A DNA stretch of 35,247 nt from the IMG/VR virus record IMGVR_UViG_3300046785_000085, positions 1-35,247 of that record; one strand, given 5' to 3'. Below the pieces are notes generated by a model. The model ran no database searches. It was not told the origin of the DNA and saw nothing but the letters and a program-made list of their open reading frames with translations. The DNA is from a virus. The position numbers were made by a program, and so were the translations under genes. Numbering within the stretch: position 1 is the first letter of the stretch; the number at the start of each line of letters is the position of its first letter. Positions 16,009-23,892 of this stretch are shown here, piece by piece.

Positions 16009-16848
16009 TTATAATTCACCTGTCTTTAATTCAGGTATTCCATTCCATTGATTTCCTGTTTCTTCTAATACGAAGACAGGCCATTTTTTACCTACTAAAT
16101 TGGAATTAGTTTTACTTGCAACTAAGGTTGCCATGTAGGTAGTTTTCTTTCCTAACTTTTGTTCTTTTATGTTTACTATTTGTAGTAGTTTGTGAGGGGT
16201 TGTTTTGTACCAATCGGGTACTTCACCTACTGCTACGGGCGCACCGATGCCTTCGTAGACGGGCTTCATATGTGTAATAAGAAACCTATTAGTTCTTAAT
16301 GCTACAAAAGGATTAATGATTCTATCATAAATCTTATTTCTAACTTTCCAATCTAACGGACTTACTCTTACTGTATCTGAATCCTGTATTACAGAGCCGC
16401 TTCTTGCTGCATTTTTTACTAACGATTTACGAAGTACATCACTAGAACCTTCGTAGATTTTATCTACACCATCTAAAATTACAGCCTTTACGTTTCCTTC
16501 TTTAATTTGTTCTTCTAACATTTTAATCCAAGTAGAACAGTTGTGGAACGTTTCATCCCAATTCATTGAACCATCTTCATTCCAAACATTAGGAACAAAT
16601 ACTCTTATGTTCTTATCCCTATTCCACGCAGAATCCCAAGTAGCAGTAGAACCGTCATCTAGGTCTAGTATTTCTACTGTCATACCTTTCTTAATTTCTT
16701 CTTCTGTTCTACAATCCATTGCTAAACCGGATTTACCAACTTTAGGATTACCTGTAATTCCTAATAAAAGGAACTCTTTTTCTCTCTTCATTCTGTCTTG
16801 TATTTGTTGCATTATTATTTTCTTTCTTTCTTCATAACTCATTGTCAT
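16009..16848 (-). CDS. RecA-like P-loop ATPase, Sak4/RadA-like recombinase candidate
   Basis: A 279-residue protein starting at MTMSYEERKK (ATG 16848, GGTGAT 4 bases upstream). Walker A is GNPKVGKSGLA near residue 36, Walker B is VKAVILDGVD at the middle. The fold order and length match the Sak4/AAA_24 group of viral single-strand annealing and RecA-like proteins: an ATP site, then an acidic strand, then a basic region (THMKPVYEG). Sak4 genes often sit beside ssDNA-binding protein genes, and here an SSB-like gene is two genes upstream. It probably loads on ssDNA to aid recombination-dependent replication. Confidence 0.75.
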   Translation of the reverse strand: MTMSYEERKKIIMQQIQDRMKREKEFLLLGITGNPKVGKSGLAMDCRTEEEIKKGMTVEILDLDDGSTATWDSAWNRDKNIRVFVPNVWNEDGSMNWDETFHNCSTWIKMLEEQIKEGNVKAVILDGVDKIYEGSSDVLRKSLVKNAARSGSVIQDSDTVRVSPLDWKVRNKIYDRIINPFVALRTNRFLITHMKPVYEGIGAPVAVGEVPDWYKTTPHKLLQIVNIKEQKLGKKTTYMATLVASKTNSNLVGKKWPVFVLEETGNQWNGIPELKTGEL

Positions 16849-17071
16849 TCTTATCACCATTTATATTATAATCAAAGATATTTGCTAGTTCACCTAAATC
16901 TTCTTCTTCTACTACTATTCTTATTTCTTTACCGGAAGAGAAATGGAACTTAACCCAATATTGTCCTGTAATGTCATTTAGTTTTCTAGTAGTAAAGTCA
17001 ACCTTACTTACATTAAACCAATAACTACTTCCTTTAATTACTGTTTCATTTATTATTTCATATTCTTTCAT
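16832..17071 (-). CDS. Unknown beta-rich small protein
   Basis: 79 residues: alternating strands (SYWFNVSKVDFTT, YWVKFHFSSGKEIRIVVEE) and a helical end. No motif recognised. AAGGAGAAT precedes the ATG. Its 3' end overlaps the RecA-like gene start by 17 bases, which suggests coupled expression. Confidence 0.6.
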   Translation of the reverse strand: MKEYEIINETVIKGSSYWFNVSKVDFTTRKLNDITGQYWVKFHFSSGKEIRIVVEEEDLGELANIFDYNINGDKNDNEL

Positions 17072-17093
17072 TTTATATTCTCCTTTTAATTTA

Positions 17094-17110
17094 AAGGGTA
17101 TTGCACCCTT
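17094..17110 (-). promoter_or_regulatory. Stem-loop in the gap after the SSB-like gene
   Basis: AAGGGT and ACCCTT form a 6-base-pair stem around a 5-base loop in the 77-base gap between the SSB-like stop and the next ATG. It lies shortly before the next ribosome site. There is no long U-tract, so attenuation, RNA processing or partial termination are all possible. This is one of the few true intergenic gaps in the operon. Confidence 0.4.
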
Positions 17111-17148
17111 ATAGCCAACAATATGTGCATGACTACACTTTTACATAA

Positions 17149-18375
17149 TCAGTCAAAGAACCAATCGTCTTCTTCTGATTCAACGTGTTCAATTAGTTCG
17201 GGGCTTCCGCCTCTAGCACTAATAACATAAATACCACTAACATTAATTGTTACAGGTCTTAATGCGCCTTCGTCATCTGTTCCTTGACTTGTTCTGCCAA
17301 CTACGATAACTTCTGAACCAATACCAAAATCAATTACTAATGAAGATGGAATCCAACAAGTAGTTGCTGTAAAACCATCATTGTCAAAATTGAACTCAGT
17401 AGTTAAATCATCAATGTTAATGATTCTATTACCGTTACCTGTTGGTGTCATATTAATACTAGTAACTGTACCATCAGTAACAACATAACGCTGTTTGTAT
17501 GGTCTAGATGCAGCATTACTATGAGCCTGTTCTAAGTCAACTAATGGGCTGTAATTTTCAGTACAGTATTCCATAATTATGTCTTGTACAGAACCGAATG
17601 GTACTCTCTTTCTATCGTCTTCTTCTGCTAAATCATCGTTAAGAATTAAAGACTCCATTGTTCTAGATTTACCACCAAAGATAGTACTATAATCTTCGTT
17701 CATAAAGAACGCATCAAAGTGTACCCATTCAAAAGTATTAGGTGTAAAGGTAAGAGATGAATCACCTTTGTAACTAAAAGCGAATGCTCCCATCCTACCA
17801 TCTACTTCACCAACGAAAACTCCGGTTCTTCTCCACTCTGAAACAGGTGTAGGTTTACCATAGTTCTTCTTATTCCAAGCAGCATCATTAGTATTTAATG
17901 GTACTAAGAATAGACCATTATCTAATGCTACATTATTTTCAGGTAATGCTTCCATAACTTTGACTCTTTCTTCATTGTCTCTCATCATTCTTCCTTCAAA
18001 CTTTCCGTCTTCTATTTGTGCAAAGATTGCAACTTTTCCAAGAGAGTAAGTTAAATCACTATCTCTATTGTACTCTTTTACTACTCTATCTCTATCCAAT
18101 GCCATTATATCTACTGCATCATTTAGCGATACAAAGAACCCAAATGCTTTCTTATAGAAAGAATTGTTCGTATTGGTTTGTGTCTTTTCGCGGTTTAGTA
18201 TGTTTCTAGCACTACTAAAATATTGTCGCCAAAGTCCTCTAGCCAATAGAGGTTCTTTAGATGCATCGAGATTGTTCTTAGTACATATGTCCTCGAACTT
18301 ACTCATAGCATCTGACTCGGATAAACCGAGCAGTTCTGCTGCTTTCATTATTTCATTTTTCATTTCTTCATTCAT
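17149..18375 (-). CDS. Single-stranded DNA-binding protein candidate (RPA/SSB-like)
   Basis: A 408-residue protein. The centre and C-terminal half contain beta-rich segments that fit OB folds, most clearly RYVVTDGTVTSINM through EVIVVGRTSQG to SGIYVI. The end is a very acidic tail closing in EEDDWFFD. Such a tail is the partner-binding tip of ssDNA-binding proteins (bacterial SSB, phage gp2.5). The N-terminal 60 residues are helical. It lies next to the RecA-like and clamp genes, as expected for a replisome SSB. It is too diverged for me to identify a family by eye. Confidence 0.65.
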   Translation of the reverse strand: MNEEMKNEIMKAAELLGLSESDAMSKFEDICTKNNLDASKEPLLARGLWRQYFSSARNILNREKTQTNTNNSFYKKAFGFFVSLNDAVDIMALDRDRVVKEYNRDSDLTYSLGKVAIFAQIEDGKFEGRMMRDNEERVKVMEALPENNVALDNGLFLVPLNTNDAAWNKKNYGKPTPVSEWRRTGVFVGEVDGRMGAFAFSYKGDSSLTFTPNTFEWVHFDAFFMNEDYSTIFGGKSRTMESLILNDDLAEEDDRKRVPFGSVQDIIMEYCTENYSPLVDLEQAHSNAASRPYKQRYVVTDGTVTSINMTPTGNGNRIINIDDLTTEFNFDNDGFTATTCWIPSSLVIDFGIGSEVIVVGRTSQGTDDEGALRPVTINVSGIYVISARGGSPELIEHVESEEDDWFFD

Positions 18376-18376
18376 A

Positions 18377-18619
18377 TTATTTTCTCCTTTTTTTCCTTTC
18401 GTATTTTATTTCAACCAATCCTTCGGCTGCCATTACTAATCCGCAAAGCACCCAAAAGAAATTGGAATCTACACTAATGTAATTTAACGTGTTTAATATT
18501 GGTAGTATAATTAGTGCTATACCACCTAACACGATTATCTCATATCTAAGTATGAGATGTTCAAAGTCATCTTTGTCAACAACTCCATCTTTATTAAAGT
18601 CAAAGAATCTTTTTACCAT
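18377..18619 (-). CDS. EF-hand-like calcium loop plus two membrane helices
   Basis: 80 residues. Residues 7-18 (DFNKDGVVDKDD) are a near-canonical 12-residue EF-hand or dockerin-type loop: Asp at 1, Asn at 3, Asp-Gly at 5-6, Asp at 9, Asp at 12. Two hydrophobic segments follow (IIVLGGIALIILPIL and FFWVLCGLVMAAEGLV), then a basic end KYERKKRRK. The loop would lie on one side of the membrane. The gene sits between RFC and SSB in the operon, an odd place for a membrane protein. Function unknown. Confidence 0.65.
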   Translation of the reverse strand: MVKRFFDFNKDGVVDKDDFEHLILRYEIIVLGGIALIILPILNTLNYISVDSNFFWVLCGLVMAAEGLVEIKYERKKRRK

Positions 18620-18696
18620 CTTCTTCTCCCCCTGTTACTATCTAACATTTTAATTAATATTCTCAATCCAATCAACCCCAAAAATAACTCTATCAT
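18613..18696 (-). CDS. 27-residue hydrophobic-basic micro-ORF
   Basis: Reads MIELFLGLIGLRILIKMLDS followed by NRGRRRW: a short hydrophobic helix and an Arg-rich end. The ATG overlaps the RFC stop (ATGA). The 3' end overlaps the EF-hand gene by 7 bases, and GGGGGAG within this ORF serves that gene. It might pair with the neighbouring two-helix protein in the membrane. Unproven. Confidence 0.45.
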   Translation of the reverse strand: MIELFLGLIGLRILIKMLDSNRGRRRW

Positions 18697-19613
18697 TTTA
18701 TCATTTGTCCCACCATCCAAGATGCCAAGACTTTAGGGTTCATATTATTACTACGCCATTCTGTTTCGCCAATTATACGAAGCATTTTGAACTTGTAACT
18801 AGAATCACTTTCAGTTTCTAGAACTGTTGTATGTAAATTAATACATATAGTCTTCATGTCTGTTGAATCGTAAATCAATTTATGCACCTTCTCTAAAGCA
18901 TTTTCATAGTTATTTTCATTTATCATTGTTATAATTTCAGAGTATGGTTTCATATTCATGTCTATTTGATATTGGAGAGTTCGTTTACTTGCCGATGAAG
19001 CCTGTAATTCATTCAACCCTCGTCTTAAGTCCCCTTGTAAATATATAATAAACTTATCTAATTCCTCTTCTGAATGTGTATTTATGTTCTCTTTTGACAA
19101 GATTTCGGACATTATGTATTTCATGTCTTTATTGTTAAGACGCTTAAAGTTGTAATTAGCGCACCTTGACATTAAAGGATTAATAATTTTATGTCTATCA
19201 TTACAAGTAATGATGAACCTACAATTATCAGCATACCTTTCCATAATTCTCTTCAATGCATTTTGTGCATCTTTAGTCATACCATCCATCTCATCTAGTA
19301 AAATAATCTTAAAGGGTACATCACCAATTCTTTTAGTAGAAGCAATCTCTTTGATTCTATTTCTTACTGTCTCTAACTTCCTATCATCAGAAGCATTAAT
19401 CTCAAAGAAGTTATTCTTTCTGTTATCTTCTAGTATTCCGTTTGCTAAGGAAATAGCAGCAGCAGTTTTACCTACACCCGCTACACCGTACAATAAAACA
19501 TTAGGCATTTCTTTATTGGCAACCCAATGTTCTGCATCTAATACAAAATTAGTCTGTCCTATTATTTCATTAAGTCTTGTTGGTCTATATTTTTCAGTCC
19601 ATAATTCACTCAT
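18693..19613 (-). CDS. Replication factor C small subunit (clamp loader)
   Basis: A 306-residue AAA+ protein beginning WTEKYRPTRLNEIIGQ, the RFC box II signature. Walker A is GVAGVGKT (43-50), Walker B is LLDEMD (105-110), sensor I is ITCN, and the arginine-finger SRC motif is at 149-151. A helical collar domain follows. Clear RFC-S family member and normal length. It opens the PCNA-like clamp and loads it at primer ends. The obvious RFC-L partner is missing; the neighbour at 20143-20994 is a candidate. Confidence 0.96.
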   Translation of the reverse strand: MSELWTEKYRPTRLNEIIGQTNFVLDAEHWVANKEMPNVLLYGVAGVGKTAAAISLANGILEDNRKNNFFEINASDDRKLETVRNRIKEIASTKRIGDVPFKIILLDEMDGMTKDAQNALKRIMERYADNCRFIITCNDRHKIINPLMSRCANYNFKRLNNKDMKYIMSEILSKENINTHSEEELDKFIIYLQGDLRRGLNELQASSASKRTLQYQIDMNMKPYSEIITMINENNYENALEKVHKLIYDSTDMKTICINLHTTVLETESDSSYKFKMLRIIGETEWRSNNMNPKVLASWMVGQMIK

Positions 19614-19951
19614 TGTATCGCCCTCTGTTTCAAACTTTTAGTTGTAATACCATTGGCTTTATCTTTAGCCATTCTTTCTTTGTAGGTTCTTAGACCATAA
19701 GTAATAACGTCAATAGGTTTGTCAAACAAGCCTCCTATCCTAGAAGGTTCAACTACCATACAATCACAAAAATCACAACATCTTCCTAATGCAATTGGTT
19801 CAGCGTTATGGCCTTGTGTGCGGAAAACTTTACCAAATAACATTTTATGTTCTATGTTTTTTAGGCAAATAACACATTGTAAAATTTCAAAACCATCTTT
19901 AGTTTTCATTACTCTTCTTCTCCTTTTAACAAAATCATCTTTAGTTTTCAT
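19610..19951 (-). CDS. Zinc-binding protein with a duplicated translation start
   Basis: 113 residues from ATG 19951 (TGATG overlap with the preceding gene). A second ATG at 19909 has the same ribosome site and first codons because of a 42-base tandem duplication, and would give 99 residues. A Cys pair CVIC is followed about 30 residues later by the cluster RCCDFCDC, so one treble-clef or ribbon zinc site is likely. The C-terminal half is basic (YKERMAKDKANG). Family unknown. Its stop overlaps the RFC start by 4 bases. Confidence 0.65.
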   Translation of the reverse strand: MKTKDDFVKRRRRVMKTKDGFEILQCVICLKNIEHKMLFGKVFRTQGHNAEPIALGRCCDFCDCMVVEPSRIGGLFDKPIDVITYGLRTYKERMAKDKANGITTKSLKQRAIQ

Positions 19952-19969
19952 CACTCTTCCTCTCCTTTT
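19886..19969. repeat. 42-base tandem duplication of ribosome site, start codon and first codons
   Basis: Copies are 19886-19927 and 19928-19969, with 5 differences, two of them at one edge. Each minus-strand copy holds AAAAGGAGA, an ATG and the codons for MKTKD. The duplication is in frame and adds 14 residues to the downstream protein. Confidence 0.85.
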
Positions 19970-20124
19970 AGTAATAATAATTTAGATTTAAGTCGGTTAA
20001 CTTCTGCTTGTAAAACAGGCAGTTCATTTGTTAGTTTTAGAAACAGTTCGTTTTGTTTCTCTAATAAATCTAACATTTTATCCATTCTTCTTTTATACTT
20101 TCTATCATTCAATTGTTTTCTCAT
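19951..20124 (-). CDS. 57-residue coiled-coil protein
   Basis: Begins MRKQLNDRKYKRRMDKMLDL and continues as a leucine-rich heptad helix (NELFLKLTNELPVLQAEVNR, then LKSKLLLL) with an acidic end. The first 16 residues are basic. Its ATG has AGAGGAAT upstream and its stop overlaps the next start (TGATG). Shape suggests a small dimeric adaptor or nucleic-acid-binding coiled coil. Family unknown. Confidence 0.6.
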   Translation of the reverse strand: MRKQLNDRKYKRRMDKMLDLLEKQNELFLKLTNELPVLQAEVNRLKSKLLLLKGEEE

Positions 20125-20142
20125 TTTTATTCCTCTTTATTT

Positions 20143-20994
20143 TTATAACCACTTATCTAAAGTGGGTGAAGGTAATACTACCTTCTTTGTTTCTATTTTT
20201 CTTTTTTCTCCAAGTTTCAATAATCTACATTCTGAATTATCTAACTTAGTCATTGCATATTTTTTGAACTTATCATCTTTCAATAAATCTTGTAACAGAT
20301 AAGTTTCGTGTCTTCTTAATCCTAACCTACTAGCAATACTACCTAACTTAGAATACTTTCTTCTAGTAGGCATTACCATCTTAGCACTAAGTTTACCGTT
20401 ATGAGAATATGCTAACAACTCATAAAAGTAAGAACTATCCCAACGTCTTTTCACATTATTATCAATGAATGCTATTTTGTTTGGGTTTATGTTTGGAACA
20501 ATCCAAGATAATATTTGGTTATCTGCGGGACTATTCATCTTTAATTTAAGAGCGACTTCATCTCTATCTCTATTAGTTAGATACTCTCTAACTAAGGTGA
20601 ACATATCTAAATCATAATTGATAGGTTCATCTGCTCTAGGAGATATGTTTAGAACATCTAACTTTTCTGTTGGTCTTTTCATATCACATAGGTTATACAA
20701 AGAAGTTGGTACTGCCTTTTTACTATCAGTAATTAATACAACTTGACCTGCGTATTCTAATACTGTTCTTCTTATTAAATCAGTATTGGGTTTGTAATGC
20801 ATCTCGTCAATAATAATACCTACATCTTTAGGGATACTAAAGTTATCGGTTATGTTATATTCGTTAGCATACATAACTATGGGACTATCAGATACAAAGG
20901 ACATAGCCCTTTTCATTTTATCCATTTTTGTATTGCCTAGTACTATTATTGGTTTACTCTTCGTGTGTTCTTTGCTTATTTTTATTAGACTCAT
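20143..20994 (-). CDS. Degenerate AAA+/clamp-loader-like protein with C-terminal PIP-like motif
   Basis: A 283-residue protein. IIVLGNTKMDKMK near residue 16 lies where a P-loop would be but lacks the G-K-T signature. VGIIIDEMH (about 58-66) reads like a Walker B, and VVLITDS like the sensor strand. The C-terminal half is basic (MVMPTRRKYSKLG). The last eight residues, SPTLDKWL, fit the archaeal PCNA-interacting motif (x-x-x-L-x-x-W-L). Next to the RFC small subunit, this could be the ATP-site-deficient large subunit of the clamp loader or another clamp-bound factor. Both ideas are inference. Confidence 0.5.
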   Translation of the reverse strand: MSLIKISKEHTKSKPIIVLGNTKMDKMKRAMSFVSDSPIVMYANEYNITDNFSIPKDVGIIIDEMHYKPNTDLIRRTVLEYAGQVVLITDSKKAVPTSLYNLCDMKRPTEKLDVLNISPRADEPINYDLDMFTLVREYLTNRDRDEVALKLKMNSPADNQILSWIVPNINPNKIAFIDNNVKRRWDSSYFYELLAYSHNGKLSAKMVMPTRRKYSKLGSIASRLGLRRHETYLLQDLLKDDKFKKYAMTKLDNSECRLLKLGEKRKIETKKVVLPSPTLDKWL

Positions 20995-21298
20995 TCATTC
21001 TCACTTCCATTATTTGTTCATAATTAACATCACATTTTTGACATTGCACTTGTATTATGTACCACTTCAAATTGTTTTCTTCTACGACACCCGCATCACA
21101 ATGAAAATTATTATTTCCACAATCTTGACATCCTTCCCAAAGTATTTGGTGTATGTGATAACCTAATATTTCGGTATCGTTAACTGAATCAACAGGTTTG
21201 TTTTCTAGAATTGAAAGGTTGCACATTTCGCAAATATGTTTACCGTTTTTAGTAGGTCTTAAATCACATCTAGGACACAACTCTTCTTTCTTTTTCAT
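20954..21298 (-). CDS. Double zinc-ribbon protein, 114 residues
   Basis: Two separate Cys sets: CPRC ... CEMC in the first 26 residues, and CQDC ... CQKC around residues 57-90. Each is a complete four-Cys zinc ribbon. The C-terminus is polar and overlaps the next gene by 41 bases. The start overlaps the preceding stop (ATGA). Tandem ribbons suggest binding to nucleic acid or the transcription machinery. No family name can be given. Confidence 0.65.
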   Translation of the reverse strand: MKKKEELCPRCDLRPTKNGKHICEMCNLSILENKPVDSVNDTEILGYHIHQILWEGCQDCGNNNFHCDAGVVEENNLKWYIIQVQCQKCDVNYEQIMEVRMNESNKNKQRTHEE

Positions 21299-21696
21299 AT
21301 TAGATACCCCTTCAATTCTAGTATTTCATCAAGACCATCCATTGTCTTGTGTCGGTTAGTATCTATTATGTCTTTGACTTCTTTAAAGACATCCCAATTA
21401 TTGTCAAATGATACGGAAGACATATCATATGTCTTTAAAAATCTATTTATATCATCTGACTTAGTTATAGTTAATATTGGCCTTTGTCTATTTTTAGATT
21501 CTGATATTTTATATTTACTTTGAATATTATTTTGTAAGAAGCAACGGTGTAGTGCCTGTAATCTTCCACCGTTACTCCTAAAGACTATTGATAATTTTAC
21601 TCTATAACCTAAACTATACCTTTCCGCTTTGATAATTGATACAGTCGGCTTTGCTATTACAGAACAAACACCGAGAACAATATTACGGTCTAGCAT
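21295..21696 (-). CDS. Possible LAGLIDADG-fold protein (degenerate homing-endonuclease-like)
   Basis: 133 residues. The pattern is that of one LAGLIDADG domain: strands YSLGYRVKLSIVFRSN, a helix LQALHRCFLQNNI, strands PILTITKSDDINRFL, then W..F, and an end R-H-K-T-M-D-G-L-D-E-I-L-E-L-K-G. The ligand helix itself is not canonical, lacking the acidic G-D/E at its end. It may therefore be an inactive relative or a DNA-binding protein. A 24-base inverted repeat lies just upstream. AAGGGATTGAT precedes the ATG. Confidence 0.4.
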   Translation of the reverse strand: MLDRNIVLGVCSVIAKPTVSIIKAERYSLGYRVKLSIVFRSNGGRLQALHRCFLQNNIQSKYKISESKNRQRPILTITKSDDINRFLKTYDMSSVSFDNNWDVFKEVKDIIDTNRHKTMDGLDEILELKGYLI

Positions 21697-21712
21697 ATCA
21701 ATCCCTTGTGCA

Positions 21713-21736
21713 ATAGGTAATTAATATTTTACCTAT
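21713..21736. promoter_or_regulatory. Inverted repeat between ligase and the LAGLIDADG-like gene
   Basis: ATAGGTAA (21713-21720) and TTACCTAT (21729-21736) are perfect 8-base arms around an AT spacer. It lies in the 48-base gap after the ligase stop and before the next gene's ribosome site. It may be an operator, an RNA hairpin or a recognition site. Confidence 0.5.
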
Positions 21737-21744
21737 CGTATTTT

Positions 21745-23274
21745 CTATATCATATTTTTTATATCTTCTATTGTGTTACAGTTGTATGGATGTTTGTCAT
21801 TCCTAATTCTAACTACTCTAGGGAATCTCAAGCCATAGTTACCATCAGAATCCTGTGATATTAAATCACATTTAACTTCTAAAACTATTCTAGGTAAAAC
21901 ATGGTAAACATCAGAAGAATATTTATCAATTATTTTTCTAAGTTCTGTTGTTAAATACAGTAAATCTCCATCAGATAACCCACTACCAACATTACCTACA
22001 CTTTGATAACCGTTTTCAGTTTTGGCGGATATACCAAAAGAACCAAACCAACCCGACCTTCTACCTTCACCATACTTAGCAGAAGTTATTACTAAATCTA
22101 ATTCGATTCTAGGCGGTTTGTGTTTCAGAATATTATTACTTCTACCACTTTTATATTTTGCATCTAAATCTTTTATCATAATACCTTCAAAACCACTGTT
22201 AATAGATGTGTTATAGGCTGCTTCAATTGTTGTTTCTTTGGAAAAAGACCACACTCTATTTTCAATGGGGAAATCTTTCAGATGAATAAGACGTTTTTCA
22301 TATGGTTCATCAATTAACAGGAATCCCATGTATTGTATTATATCGAATATAACCATTTTAACAGGGCATTTAAGCATGGCTTCTTGTTTATCTTTAGCGT
22401 GAACCCTAGCGGCCATTTTCTTATGTGGTGCGGGGTCTATGCTACCATTTTTAATGACAGGATATATCTCAGTATCTAAAATGCAAGTACTAGCGTTGAA
22501 TTTTTTTACTTGTTCTACTACATCAGGAAATTGATTACTTACTAATTTACCCTTTCTATTAAAAATTAATACATCAGATTTATTTTTGTGTATTTGATAT
22601 CTATTACCGTCATACTTAACATCTAAAATATAATTTGTTGGTAGATTATTAGAATACGGTTTTGCTAAAGAGGGCTTTAGGAACATTCCTGTTTGAATGC
22701 TAGTTGGTGGTTGTTTTCCTTGTTCTAAAAACTGAAAAACAGTAGAAACAGGTTGTATAGAAGATAAATATTCTACTCTTTGATTAGGAAACCTTCTTTT
22801 TACTGCTTTAATCACAGTAGAATTAGAAACATTATTTCTAGGAGTCCTTAACCAATAACGAATGAACCATTTTATTTCTAAACTAGACATGTTATTAATT
22901 GACTCAGCAAAAAGAGTATAAGAATCACTATTTATACTAGAACAATCTAAGGTTAATAAAGAGAACAATTGTTTAATTGTGTAATTACTTTCTTTCCCAT
23001 TAGGGAGGAACTGATACATCCCTTCTCCTATATCTCCCCACATTTCTTCTTCTTCTTTAACCTCTGAATCAAATAATTCTAAAGCGTTTGCTATCCAAGT
23101 TACTGCACGTTTATTTCCAATAGAATTAACTTCTAAATTAAGACTAAGTATATCAATAACAATTTTAGGATTAGTAAACGAACTAAGAGATTCGTCTATT
23201 ATTCTAATTTTGTTTGTTGTACTGTTTTGTAATTCTAATGCTTCACACATTCTTGCAAATCTAATTAGACTCAT
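21745..23274 (-). CDS. ATP-dependent DNA ligase
   Basis: A 509-residue protein from ATG 23274 (GAGGCGA 8 bases upstream; the earlier ATG at 23289 lacks a ribosome site). The catalytic lysine lies in LDVKYDGNR (Lys at about 220). Further motifs are ILDTEIY (III), FEGIMIKD (IV) and ILKHKPP (V). The first 200 residues are a helical DNA-binding domain, as in archaeal and eukaryotic ligase I, and the C-terminus is an OB fold. The length is close to cellular archaeal ligases. It seals nicks in replication. No PIP motif is evident. Confidence 0.94.
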   Translation of the reverse strand: MSLIRFARMCEALELQNSTTNKIRIIDESLSSFTNPKIVIDILSLNLEVNSIGNKRAVTWIANALELFDSEVKEEEEMWGDIGEGMYQFLPNGKESNYTIKQLFSLLTLDCSSINSDSYTLFAESINNMSSLEIKWFIRYWLRTPRNNVSNSTVIKAVKRRFPNQRVEYLSSIQPVSTVFQFLEQGKQPPTSIQTGMFLKPSLAKPYSNNLPTNYILDVKYDGNRYQIHKNKSDVLIFNRKGKLVSNQFPDVVEQVKKFNASTCILDTEIYPVIKNGSIDPAPHKKMAARVHAKDKQEAMLKCPVKMVIFDIIQYMGFLLIDEPYEKRLIHLKDFPIENRVWSFSKETTIEAAYNTSINSGFEGIMIKDLDAKYKSGRSNNILKHKPPRIELDLVITSAKYGEGRRSGWFGSFGISAKTENGYQSVGNVGSGLSDGDLLYLTTELRKIIDKYSSDVYHVLPRIVLEVKCDLISQDSDGNYGLRFPRVVRIRNDKHPYNCNTIEDIKNMI

Positions 23275-23491
23275 CCTTATTCGCCTCATTTTTATTATTT
23301 ATTTTTTCCAACGCTTTAATTAACGTAGGTAATTCTTCCATATTTATTCTAACTCCTTTTCTTGTTGGCTTTCCATCTGAATACCATCTTACATCTACGA
23401 CTTCTACTTTCCAAAACTCTCCTGTTTTGATTAGTAGTTCGGTAGTAGCGTTGCGAGGAACTCTCGCTATTATATCCATATCATCACTCAT
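23261..23491 (-). CDS. PC4-like transcription coactivator / ssDNA-binding protein
   Basis: A 76-residue protein starting at ATG 23491 (ATGA overlap). The core TGEFWKVEVVDVRWYSDGKP, then TRKGVRINMEELPTLIKAL, follows the PC4/Sub1 pattern: 'k...vdIR.yy...g...pt.kGi.L....~..L'. PC4 folds as a dimer that binds ssDNA and, in eukaryotes, aids TFIIB-dependent transcription. The virus also has its own TFB, so a joint role in viral late transcription is plausible. The C-terminus is an Asn/Glu/Lys tail overlapping the ligase gene. Confidence 0.65.
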   Translation of the reverse strand: MSDDMDIIARVPRNATTELLIKTGEFWKVEVVDVRWYSDGKPTRKGVRINMEELPTLIKALEKINNKNEANKDESN

Positions 23492-23892
23492 GTAAACCAA
23501 CCTTCCTTAAATCTAGTAAGTTCTTTCTTTGTAGTGAAATATCTAGGTGATTCTAAATCATCTAATCTATTGGCAATCCAAATAACCCCACCTAAACTGC
23601 TTATCTTTACGATTTCATATTGTCTTTTTTCATCACACTCAAATACTTCTTCTGTATTTACTTCGGGAACTAGACCATAGTTTCTAGATAGTTCTAATGC
23701 AATAGATTCTAAATGATTAGAAACATATTTTACTATTAGATTTCTTTGTATTGGGACTTTAGCATCAACTACCATTTTCATCTTGCCTGTCATATCACAA
23801 ACTTTACATTTATTTCCTTCACAAATAGGACATAGTATTTCAGCAGGTAGTGGGGCAGGGAACTGAATAGTAACCGCCTTGTGTTTAACCAT
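23488..23892 (-). CDS. DnaJ-type Cys-rich zinc-finger protein, 134 residues
   Basis: LCPICEGNKCKVCDMTGKM (from about residue 20) has two CxxC pairs close together with Gly, like the zinc centres of DnaJ. The rest is a mixed alpha/beta domain with a further strand-rich end (YEIVKISSLGGVIWIANRL). Function unknown; a protein- or RNA-binding adaptor is possible. Its ATG overlaps the previous stop (TGATG). Confidence 0.6.
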   Translation of the reverse strand: MVKHKAVTIQFPAPLPAEILCPICEGNKCKVCDMTGKMKMVVDAKVPIQRNLIVKYVSNHLESIALELSRNYGLVPEVNTEEVFECDEKRQYEIVKISSLGGVIWIANRLDDLESPRYFTTKKELTRFKEGWFT

